From contig CANFYD010000002.1 in NCBI GenBank assembly GCA_947450745.1, positions 1 to 35,108 of the forward strand: a DNA stretch of 35,108 nucleotides. Reading direction: 5' to 3'. Positions within the stretch are counted from its first letter, which is position 1, and every line of letters starts with the position of its first letter. Positions 24,345 to 31,707 of the stretch are shown piece by piece. This DNA is from Burkholderiales bacterium. Its GTDB lineage: Bacteria > Pseudomonadota > Gammaproteobacteria > Burkholderiales > Burkholderiaceae_C. The translations under genes were made by a program, and so were the position numbers. Under the pieces are notes generated by a model. That model did no database searches. It saw only the letters and a program-made list of their open reading frames with translations, and had not been told where the DNA came from.

Positions 24345-26468
24345 TCAGGCCAGGAAGCCGCCCGCCAAGCGCGGCATCGCGCGCAGGGGCTCGCTGGCAG
24401 GCCGCCAGACGCGCTCCTCGAACGCCCTCGGGTCGAGCGCCGGCGCATACAGAAAACCCTGAAACTCATCGCAACCGGCGCGGGCGAGGAAATCGCGCTG
24501 CGCTTGCGTTTCCACCCCTTCGGCGATCACTTGCAAGCGCAAGGCCCGGCCCATCTGGATGATGGCGTTGACGATGCCGGCGTCGCTGGCGTCACCGGGC
24601 AGGCCCTGGATGAAGCTGCGGTCGATCTTGAGCCGCTGGATAGGAAAGCGCTTCAGATAGGCCAAGCTGGAATAGCCGGTGCCGAAGTCGTCGATCGACA
24701 TGCCTACCCCCAAAGCGGCCAGCGCTTGCAAGCGCTGCAGAGCTTCATCGGCATCGCCGACCAGAATGGATTCGGTCAGCTCCAGCTCGAGCAACTCGGG
24801 CGGCAAGCCGGAGCTGCGCAGCGCGAAGGCCACCGAATCGGCAAACTGGCTTTGCTGGAATTGCAGCGCCGACACATTGATGGCGACCGGCATGGGCCAG
24901 CCCTGGCGCAACCAAGTGGCGGCCTGCTCGACCGCCTGCTGCAGCACCCATTCCCCGATGGCCACGATAAAACCGCTTTCTTCCGCCACCGGAATGAATT
25001 CGCCCGGCGAAATCTCGCCGCGCAGCGGATCACGCCAGCGGATCAGGGCCTCGGCCCCGATGACTTTGCCGCTGGCCAGGGAAATTTGCGGCTGGTAGTG
25101 CAGTCGGAACTGGCCTTCGTGCAGGGCTTGGCGCATCGCATGGTCGAGCCGCATGCGGGACAGCAAGTCGATGTCCTTGCGCGGTTGATGAAAGTGGAAG
25201 GTGCCGCGGCCGCTTTCCTTGACCCAGTGCATGGCCCGCTCGGCGCTGGCCATCAAAGCGTCGGCGCTCGCCCCGTCGGCGGGAAAGAGTGCGATGCCGG
25301 TGCTGCAAGTGACGGTAAAGCTGAGGGTGTCAAAACTGAAGGGCCTCGACATCGCTTCCTGCACGCGCCGCGCCGCCTGCTCGCCCCCCCGCATATCGGC
25401 CTGATGAATCAGCAGGGCGAACTCATCGCCGCCCAGCCGCGCCACCATGTCCACCTCACGCGTGCAGGCCTTGAGCCGCTCGGCCGCTTCTTTCAGTACC
25501 CGGTCGCCGTAGGCATTTCCCAGCGTGTCGTTGATCTGCTTGAAACGATCCAGATCCACATTGAGCAGGGCAAAAGGCATGTTTTCGCGCCGCCCGATCG
25601 CTTGCGCCAACTCGACCCGCTCGGCCAGCGCGCGGCGGTTGGGCAGGCCGGTCAGCATGTCGGAGTGCGACAACTCGGCAATGCGCTGGCTGGCGGCCAG
25701 CTTCTCACTCAAGTCCCGGAAGGAAAAAACCCGCCCGGCGGCACGCCCGCGACTGAGCTGCGGCAAGGACACGCGCTCCAGCACCCGGCCATCGGTCAAC
25801 TTGATGACATCGCTGCTTTCTTGCAGCGGGGTCGCCTGAATGGTGCTCAGGCGCAGCAGGTAAGCCTCTGGCTCCAGCACGCTGCACCGCATCCAGCTTT
25901 GCACGGCGGCGTCATCGCGCTGTTGCAACAGATCGGCGGGAATGGCCCACAACAGGGCGAAACGACGGTTGCACGAGCGCATCTGGCCCAGCAGATCGAC
26001 CACCAGAATGCCGTCCGCCGTGGACTCCAGCGTCGCTTGCAGCTCGGCCACCAGGACCTCTCGCTCGTCTTCGCTCTGGCGCCGCTGGGTCTGATCGCGC
26101 ATGGCCACCAACCAGTAGCCGTCGGCCACCTGCGGGCCGGCGGCGAAGTAGCTGATGCGCCGGGTCACCCACAGCAGGCTGCCATCGGCATGCCGCATCA
26201 AGGTGTCGGAGTGGAGGCTGGCACGGGTGTCGCTGGCCGCATCCATCCAGAACATCGCATCCTCGGGCGTGCTGGCCAGCGCCTCCACCGTTTGTCCGAC
26301 CAATTGCTCGGCTGTCAGGCCCGACAAGCGCAGTGCCGCGCCATTCACCGCCAAGATGCAGCGCGTGCGCCCGTCCACCAGCCACACCGCATCCAGCAAG
26401 CCTTCCAGCATGGCCGCGTACGGATCGGCCACGTTGGAAGGCAAGGGACGCGGAAGGCTGTGCAACAT
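24345..26468 (-). CDS. PAS-PAS-GGDEF-EAL cyclic-di-GMP protein
   Basis: This 707-residue protein has two PAS-like sensor domains (about residues 15-130 and 140-255), a GGDEF domain and an EAL domain. The GGDEF site is intact (RLGGDEFAL, 346-350), with an allosteric I-site RxxD at 337-340, exactly five residues before it. The EAL domain keeps Glu473-Ala-Leu475 (GAEALIRW), NVSALQF, ELTES, IDDFGTGYSSL, KIDRSFI and AEGVET, so both synthesis and breakdown of cyclic-di-GMP look possible. No membrane segment is seen, so it is cytoplasmic. Its ATG overlaps the stop of the HD-GYP gene (TGATG), implying translational coupling. Confidence 0.95.
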   Translation of the reverse strand: MLHSLPRPLPSNVADPYAAMLEGLLDAVWLVDGRTRCILAVNGAALRLSGLTAEQLVGQTVEALASTPEDAMFWMDAASDTRASLHSDTLMRHADGSLLWVTRRISYFAAGPQVADGYWLVAMRDQTQRRQSEDEREVLVAELQATLESTADGILVVDLLGQMRSCNRRFALLWAIPADLLQQRDDAAVQSWMRCSVLEPEAYLLRLSTIQATPLQESSDVIKLTDGRVLERVSLPQLSRGRAAGRVFSFRDLSEKLAASQRIAELSHSDMLTGLPNRRALAERVELAQAIGRRENMPFALLNVDLDRFKQINDTLGNAYGDRVLKEAAERLKACTREVDMVARLGGDEFALLIHQADMRGGEQAARRVQEAMSRPFSFDTLSFTVTCSTGIALFPADGASADALMASAERAMHWVKESGRGTFHFHQPRKDIDLLSRMRLDHAMRQALHEGQFRLHYQPQISLASGKVIGAEALIRWRDPLRGEISPGEFIPVAEESGFIVAIGEWVLQQAVEQAATWLRQGWPMPVAINVSALQFQQSQFADSVAFALRSSGLPPELLELELTESILVGDADEALQRLQALAALGVGMSIDDFGTGYSSLAYLKRFPIQRLKIDRSFIQGLPGDASDAGIVNAIIQMGRALRLQVIAEGVETQAQRDFLARAGCDEFQGFLYAPALDPRAFEERVWRPASEPLRAMPRLAGGFLA

Positions 26469-27757
26469 CAGGCCGCCAGCGCCACAGCAGACTCGCCACC
26501 CACCGGCTCGAAAAAGTAGGCCGGGCGGGCACGCGGGCTCAAGTAGTCCAGCGCGGCCCGGGGCAGCAGTTCGGCCTTCAAACTGCGCCTGATGCCCAAG
26601 TCGGCTTGATGCTCCAGATTCAGCACCAAGGCTTCTTCTCGCGGAATTTTGGGGTCGTGCACCATCACCCGGGGCTTCAGCGGCCGCGAGGTGTTGACGG
26701 CGACCACCAGCGCGTAGCGGTCGTCCGTCAACTGCACGGCCGAACCCGGCGGGTAAACGCCCATCATGCGGATAAAGGCATTCAGCATGGTGGCGTCGAA
26801 CCGGTTGCGCCCCTGAGCAAAGATCAGTGACAGTGCCTCATGCGGCGTCAAGGCCTTGGAGGCGAGCAGCGGGTTGCACAAGCCGTCGAAGCGATTCACC
26901 AAAGCGACGATGCGTGCGCCGGTGCTCATGCGGTCCATGTTGAGGCGCTGCGGAAAACCGCTGCCGTCCGCGTTTTCATGGTGCTGGGCAATGATCAGCA
27001 AGGGCCCCGGCGTCAAGCCCATCGCCTGCCCCAGCGCCACGCCCTTGGCCACATGCTGTTGATACATCTGCGTCTCGGCCACCGAGAAGCCGTCGTCCCG
27101 GTTGCGCACGCGCGCCGGCAATTCGACCTTGCCGATGTCGTGCAGCAAGGCCCCCACGCCAAGGTCCATCATCTCGGCCCGATTCAGGCCGAACGTGCGG
27201 CCCAGCAGCAGCGCAATGATGGACACATTCAGCGCGTGCGCCGCACTGCGGTCGCCGGCCGCCTCGTTGAGCAAGCGGATGTTCAAGTCGCCTGGGACCA
27301 ACATCTTGTCGAGCAGCGCGGAGGTCAACGACAGCGATTGAGCGCCGGCCAGCTTCGGGTCCTGCAAGGCCAGCTCAGTCACCTCGCGGAAGGAGCAGGC
27401 AGCCTCGCCGTACTGGCGTTCGCACAACTGCAGCGAGGCGCGCTGAGCATCGAGTGCAGCGCGGTGCGCAGCCAGCGCCAGCGCCTCAGGCGCGACGGCC
27501 GCCACCGGCCCGGCCAGCGTCGCCTCGACCGGCGCCAAAGGCAGCGGCGTGGCCTGGGCCTGCAGCTCGCTTTTCCCTGGGCTCCAACGCACCTTCGCCA
27601 GCCCCAGCCGGCGCAGGATCTGCAACTGCTCTTCCGAACTCAGCTTGAAGCTGCTGAGCGGGAACGGGTGGGCCATCCAACCCAGATCCAGGTGGATAAA
27701 CATGCCGACCGTGACCTGACTGACTTCGATCATCGGATCTGAATTTTTGTCATTCAT
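26468..27757 (-). CDS. HD-GYP cyclic-di-GMP phosphodiesterase with DUF3391 N-terminus
   Basis: From 27757 the product is 429 residues; a second start, ATG at 27733, is possible. The N-terminus MIEVSQVTVGMFIHLDLGWM matches the DUF3391 domain that often precedes HD-GYP. The metal-binding and signature motifs are present: LLHDIGK (His206, Asp207, Lys210), QHVAKG, AQHHENADGSGFP (the GYP triplet reads GFP) and VNRFDGL. It hydrolyses cyclic-di-GMP to pGpG or GMP. A poly-Ala/Pro linker lies at about residues 68-100. It precedes the GGDEF-EAL gene with a 1-nt overlap and has a sigma-28-like promoter. Confidence 0.93.
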   Translation of the reverse strand: MNDKNSDPMIEVSQVTVGMFIHLDLGWMAHPFPLSSFKLSSEEQLQILRRLGLAKVRWSPGKSELQAQATPLPLAPVEATLAGPVAAVAPEALALAAHRAALDAQRASLQLCERQYGEAACSFREVTELALQDPKLAGAQSLSLTSALLDKMLVPGDLNIRLLNEAAGDRSAAHALNVSIIALLLGRTFGLNRAEMMDLGVGALLHDIGKVELPARVRNRDDGFSVAETQMYQQHVAKGVALGQAMGLTPGPLLIIAQHHENADGSGFPQRLNMDRMSTGARIVALVNRFDGLCNPLLASKALTPHEALSLIFAQGRNRFDATMLNAFIRMMGVYPPGSAVQLTDDRYALVVAVNTSRPLKPRVMVHDPKIPREEALVLNLEHQADLGIRRSLKAELLPRAALDYLSPRARPAYFFEPVGGESAVALAA

Positions 27758-28287
27758 ATATGTTCTCTTGACCCAAACAATAAGCCACCCTCGTGACCTG
27801 CTTCGGCAGGAGCATCGCAAAACTTTAGCGCGACAACACATTTGCCAACTGAAAACCTGCCAATATTTTTGCTCTACCGGGCGCTGGCTCGCCTATCGCC
27901 CATCCGCCTTCAAATTCGCCCCCGCCGCCGCTCAAAATCAAGGCCTGAACTTAATGCCTTGGCAGCCATCGCAAAGTGAGCAAAGCATAAATTGTCCAAA
28001 TTTGCGCTATCGGTTCAATTGAGCGGTACTTTCACACGATCAAGCTCATTTGAGCCGTGTTGAAACGCTCTTCGCAGCACGCTGCCGAGGCGCTTGCGGT
28101 GATTCCACCATGACAAAGTTGACCGATTGGTAAGACTTTCGTCAGTCAGAACCCTTACGAATCCAATAACGACAAGTCGCGTGGCATACTCTTTCTAGGG
28201 ATTGTATTTTTTTCACATCTATCAGCTCCGCATCGACTGAAATTGCCAGTCAGGCGAGTCAATCGGCCGATGCGTCGTTTCTAACCA
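27758..28287. other. 530-bp divergent gap between HD-GYP operon and IclR-type gene
   Basis: This stretch is more AT-rich than its surroundings and has no supported gene. It holds the sigma-28-like promoter (27800-27827) near its left end, a small palindrome GCTCA-TT-TGAGC (28044-28055) and an inverted pair GACTG/CAGTC near 28240. The palindromes are possible IclR-family operator sites, but this is a guess. No terminator was seen. Confidence 0.6.
27800..27827 (-). promoter_or_regulatory. Sigma-28 (FliA)-like promoter of the HD-GYP / GGDEF-EAL operon
   Basis: On the minus strand TAAAGTTT (27820-27827) matches the FliA -35 consensus at all eight positions. After 12 bp comes GCCGAAGC (27800-27807), which matches GCCGATAA at six positions. 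The standard spacing is 11 bp, so it is one base longer. The predicted transcript start is about 35-40 nt before the HD-GYP start codon, a normal leader length. Confidence 0.6.
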
Positions 28288-29169
28288 GTGAAATCAGGGC
28301 GCTCAACGCCCCAGCCACCCATGTCAGCAGCTCGCGCCTTTGAAGATCTGGCCACCCTCACGGTGCCGTCCAATGAACCCACCGTGGAGACGCAAGCCGC
28401 TTACGCGGGGAAAGTGCCCCTCAAACGCGATCTGGTGGCAGGGCTGGAAAAGGGTTTGACCGTGATTGAGGCTTTTGATCAAGAGCGCCCGCGCCTGACC
28501 ATCAGTGAAGTCGCCGCGCTGACCGGACTGACCCGTGCCGCCGCGCGCCGCTATTTGTTGACGCTGACCCATCTGGGCTTTATCGCGCAAGACCGCAAGA
28601 TGTTTGCGCTGACGCCCAAGGTCTTGCGGCTGGGCCAGAGCTATCTGCACTCGGCCCGCCTGCCGCGCATCATCGAACCCGAATTGCACAAACTGGCTTA
28701 CGCCATGAAGGAAGCCAGCTCGGCCGGCGTGCTGGACGGCAATGACGTGATCTGCATCGCCGCCGCCAGCGCCGGACGGGTGGTGTCACCGACGATGCAG
28801 CCGGGCAGCCGGGTGCCGGCTTATTGCACCGGCAATGGCCGGGTGCTGTTGGCCGCCTTGCCACAGGCCGATGTCGAAGCCTGGGTCAGCCGCCAAGCAC
28901 TGACCGCCCTGACTCCGCACACCATCATCCACCCCGAACGGCTGAGCATCGAAATCGCCCGCGCCCGCTCGCTCGGCTATGCCTGCATCGACCAAGAGCT
29001 AGAGCTGGGCCTGCGCACCGTCGCCCTGCCGCTGAAAAACTACCGCGGCGACGTCGTCGCCTCGATGAACATCAGCGTCCACGCCGCCCGCATGAGCATG
29101 GACCAGCTGGTCGAGCACTGCCTGCCCCCGCTGCTGCAAGCTCAGGCGCATTTGAGGATGCTTCTTTAG
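28288..29169 (+). CDS. IclR-family transcriptional regulator (PcaR/PobR-like)
   Basis: The protein is 293 residues from GTG 28288, or 282 from ATG 28321; neither start has a good ribosome-binding site. The N-terminal winged helix (about residues 48-110) includes GLEKGLTVIEAFDQERPRL then TISEVAALTGLTRAAARRYL; the IclR effector domain follows with SAGVLDGNDVICIAAAS and the GNGRVLLAALP segment. The style resembles the PcaR/PcaU/PobR branch that controls beta-ketoadipate pathway genes. Its neighbours are beta-oxidation-type genes on the other strand, so it may control them, but this is inference. Confidence 0.88.
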   Translation: MKSGRSTPQPPMSAARAFEDLATLTVPSNEPTVETQAAYAGKVPLKRDLVAGLEKGLTVIEAFDQERPRLTISEVAALTGLTRAAARRYLLTLTHLGFIAQDRKMFALTPKVLRLGQSYLHSARLPRIIEPELHKLAYAMKEASSAGVLDGNDVICIAAASAGRVVSPTMQPGSRVPAYCTGNGRVLLAALPQADVEAWVSRQALTALTPHTIIHPERLSIEIARARSLGYACIDQELELGLRTVALPLKNYRGDVVASMNISVHAARMSMDQLVEHCLPPLLQAQAHLRMLL

Positions 29170-29181
29170 AGTCCTTTGGTA

Positions 29182-29254
29182 TTGGGGACAGATCGCCCGA
29201 ATGTACCCATGAGTAGCTCTGTCCCCAACTGATCAAGCGGGTTACTGGGGACAG
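29182..29254. repeat. REP-like repeat: three copies of TGGGGACAG, two forming an 11-bp inverted pair
   Basis: TTGGGGACAGA (29182-29192) and its exact reverse complement (29218-29228) flank a 25-nt loop just 13 bp after the IclR stop. A third direct copy of TGGGGACAG lies at 29246-29254. Motifs of this kind are commonly linked with REP elements and REP-associated tyrosine transposases. No transposase gene is nearby. It could also act as a weak terminator. Confidence 0.6.
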
Positions 29255-29302
29255 GCCGATTGAGCACAGTGAGCGCTCTCGCCCTCCAGCACAAGACCAA
29301 CG

Positions 29303-30829
29303 TCAGCTCCCCCACCGTTGCTGCTGCAACAGCGGGCTGACCCGGTAGCGCTCGCTGCGGTAGGCGACAAACAGGCCGTCCAGCAGTTCCGCCACCATCT
29401 CGGCGCCGACTTGGGTCAGCCACTCGAACGGGCCGGCCGGGTAGTTCAGGCCCAGCTTGACGGCCAGATCGGCCGAGGCTTGGTCGCAAACACCTTGCCA
29501 GACCGCGTCACAGCCCTCGTTGATCAACATCGAGACCGTGCGCGCCACGGCCAAGCCCGGTACATCGCGCAGCAACAGCGGCTCCCAACCCAACGCGCGC
29601 CAGACTGCCTCCACATGGGCGCGCGAGGCGCTGCTGGTCTTCGGTGCGAAAGCGAGCGCCAAGCCGTCGATCCGGTCCGGTGCCAAGGGCCAATCCATCA
29701 CGGCCAGGTCGGGGTGCTGGCGGTCATGGGCCAGTTGCGCGGCACTGACACCACGGCTCAGGTGCACATGGGTGTCGCCAATCACCAGACCGGTCCAATT
29801 GGCTGATTCACCCCGGGTGAAGGTCAAGCCCCGATGAGTCAACCAGGCGGCCAAGTCGTCCACCAGCGCACCGCGCCCCACCACGTCGATGTGCGCCAGC
29901 GCAGTGGTCGGCGGCAGCACGGCGGCAGATGGCTCGGCTGTGCCGACGTAAAACCCCTTGCCCACCTTGCGGCCCAGGCGGCCGCCATCGACCAGCGCTT
30001 TTTGCACCAGTGACGGCTGGTAGCGCTTGTCCCCGTAATTCGCCTCGAAGACCGATTGCGTCACCAGATAGTTGGTGTCGTGGCCGATCAAATCCATCAA
30101 CTCGCAAGGGCCCATGCGGAAGCCGGCGCTGCGCAGGGCGCGGTCGATGACGGCCGGCGTGGCCGCCTGCTCTTGCAGCAGCGCCAGCGCTTCGGCATAA
30201 AAAGGCCGGGCAATGCGGTTGACGATGAAACCCGGCGTGGACTTGGCATGCACCGGCGTCTTGCCCCAGCGCTGGGCCAACGCCGCAATCACCTCGGCCG
30301 CATCGGCCTGCGTTTCACTCCCCCACACCACCTCCACCAGCTTCATCACCGGCACCGGGTTGAAGAAGTGCATGCCGACCAGGCGTTGCGGATGCTGCAT
30401 GCCGTTGGCCAGCGCAGTGACGCTGATCGACGAGGTGTTGGTGGCGATCAGCGCGCCCGCCGGCAGCAAGGCATCCAGCTCGCGCAGCAAGGCCTGTTTC
30501 GGCTCCAATTTCTCGACGATCACCTCGACCACCAGCGCCGCTGGCGCCAGCTCGGCCAACGCGGCTGCCGGCTGGATGCGTGCCAGCACGGCCGCGCAGT
30601 CGGCTGCAACCATGCGGCCCTTGGCCACTTGCCCATCCAGCGCCTTGCCGATCTGGGCAATCGCGGCGGCAGCTGCCCCTTCGCGCAAGTCCAGCAGCAG
30701 CACCGGGTGGCCCGCTTGTGCGGCCACCTGCGCGATACCGGCACCCATGATGCCGGCACCCACCACACCGATCAAAGCGGGTTGTTGTGCCGCCACCAGC
30801 CATCCAGTTGTTGTCATCGTCATGTCCAT
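29303..30829 (-). CDS. 3-hydroxyacyl-CoA dehydrogenase (PaaH/PaaC type)
   Basis: This 508-residue protein starts at the ATG at 30829, which overlaps the upstream stop as TGATG and has AAGGA nearby; the frame itself opens at 30847. The NAD-binding motif is GVVGAGIMGAGIAQ, then NTSSISVTALA, the HFFNPVPVMKLVEVV segment and PGFIVNRIARPFYAEAL. Two C-terminal 3HCDH domains are present, the second near the end (NYPAGPFEWLTQVG). The length fits the PaaH/PaaC enzymes that oxidise 3-hydroxyadipyl-CoA in phenylacetate degradation, but no other paa genes are here, so the true substrate may be another 3-hydroxyacyl-CoA. Confidence 0.9.
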   Translation of the reverse strand: MDMTMTTTGWLVAAQQPALIGVVGAGIMGAGIAQVAAQAGHPVLLLDLREGAAAAAIAQIGKALDGQVAKGRMVAADCAAVLARIQPAAALAELAPAALVVEVIVEKLEPKQALLRELDALLPAGALIATNTSSISVTALANGMQHPQRLVGMHFFNPVPVMKLVEVVWGSETQADAAEVIAALAQRWGKTPVHAKSTPGFIVNRIARPFYAEALALLQEQAATPAVIDRALRSAGFRMGPCELMDLIGHDTNYLVTQSVFEANYGDKRYQPSLVQKALVDGGRLGRKVGKGFYVGTAEPSAAVLPPTTALAHIDVVGRGALVDDLAAWLTHRGLTFTRGESANWTGLVIGDTHVHLSRGVSAAQLAHDRQHPDLAVMDWPLAPDRIDGLALAFAPKTSSASRAHVEAVWRALGWEPLLLRDVPGLAVARTVSMLINEGCDAVWQGVCDQASADLAVKLGLNYPAGPFEWLTQVGAEMVAELLDGLFVAYRSERYRVSPLLQQQRWGS

Positions 30830-31617
30830 CAATCCTTTGAAATCCAAGCGGCCGGCCGTTTGGCCAGGAATGCCGCAAAACCCTCGCGCGCCTCATCTCC
30901 CATGCGGACTCGGGCAATCGTGCGGGCGGTCAATTCGCGTGTTTCATCGTCGATGGCGCCGGCGGCCAATTGATCAAACAGCTGCTTGATCTCGGTCTGC
31001 GCGACCGGGCCGCTGGCCAGCAACTCGGTGCTCCAGTGCTCGATGGCGGCGTCCAGCTCCGGCAACTCCACGACTTCGTGCACCAGCCCCATCTGCAGCG
31101 CGGTCTGCGCATCGATGCGGCTGGCCGTCAACGCCAGTCGGCGCGCCTGACGCGGCCCGACGGCCTCGATCAGATAGGGCCCGATGACGGCCGGCAAGAT
31201 GCCCAACCTGGCCTCGCTGACAGCAAATTTGGCCTCGCTGCTGGCCACGGCGATGTCGCAGGCACAGGCCAGGCCGATGCCGCCGCCCAGCGCCAGGCCG
31301 TGGATGCGAGCGATGGTCGGCTTCGGGCAAGTGGCGATCGCATGCAGCATGTCGGCAAAGCGGCGCGCATCGGCCAAGTTGGCCTCCTGCGACGCCGCTG
31401 CGGCACGCCGCATCCACTGCACATCGGCACCGGCGCTGAAGACCTTGCCGGCCCCCGCCAGCACGATCACCCGCACCGCCGGGTCGGCCACACAATGCGC
31501 CACCGCTTGACCCAGCTCGGCAATCATTGCCTCGTCAAAGGCGTTGAAAACCTCGGGGCGATTCATGATGATGCGGGCCACGCCGCGCCCATCCAAAGCA
31601 ATCTGCAACGTCTCCAC
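30829..31617 (-). CDS. Enoyl-CoA hydratase/isomerase family protein
   Basis: This 262-residue crotonase-fold protein has the oxyanion-hole segments VFSAGADVQWM and HGLALGGGIGLACACDIAVA, and the catalytic-region motif EARLGILPAVIGPYLIEAVG. The ADVQWMRRAAAASQEANLAD segment is similar to methylglutaconyl-CoA hydratase (LiuC/AtuE-like), so leucine or terpene acid breakdown is one possibility. It overlaps the dehydrogenase gene by 1 nt and is translationally coupled to it, so the two probably catalyse successive hydration and oxidation steps. It is divergent from the formate dehydrogenase operon across 90 bp. Confidence 0.9.
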   Translation of the reverse strand: METLQIALDGRGVARIIMNRPEVFNAFDEAMIAELGQAVAHCVADPAVRVIVLAGAGKVFSAGADVQWMRRAAAASQEANLADARRFADMLHAIATCPKPTIARIHGLALGGGIGLACACDIAVASSEAKFAVSEARLGILPAVIGPYLIEAVGPRQARRLALTASRIDAQTALQMGLVHEVVELPELDAAIEHWSTELLASGPVAQTEIKQLFDQLAAGAIDDETRELTARTIARVRMGDEAREGFAAFLAKRPAAWISKD

Positions 31618-31707
31618 ATCAGCTCCTTGTCAGCTGCGCAGTATCGCAGCGCAGCCGGCAAGGCCTTAGCGCAATGGCGGGCGGTGACCAGCCCGCACAA
31701 TCGCCCG

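Noticed and set aside
24321..26519. A 732-codon plus-strand frame opposite the GGDEF-EAL gene
   Set aside because: Long antisense frames are common opposite GC-rich genes with G/C at third positions; the minus-strand protein has complete catalytic motifs.
28181..28198. A sigma-54-like promoter starting TGGCA before the IclR-type gene
   Set aside because: The -24 half fits but the essential GC of the -12 half is absent.
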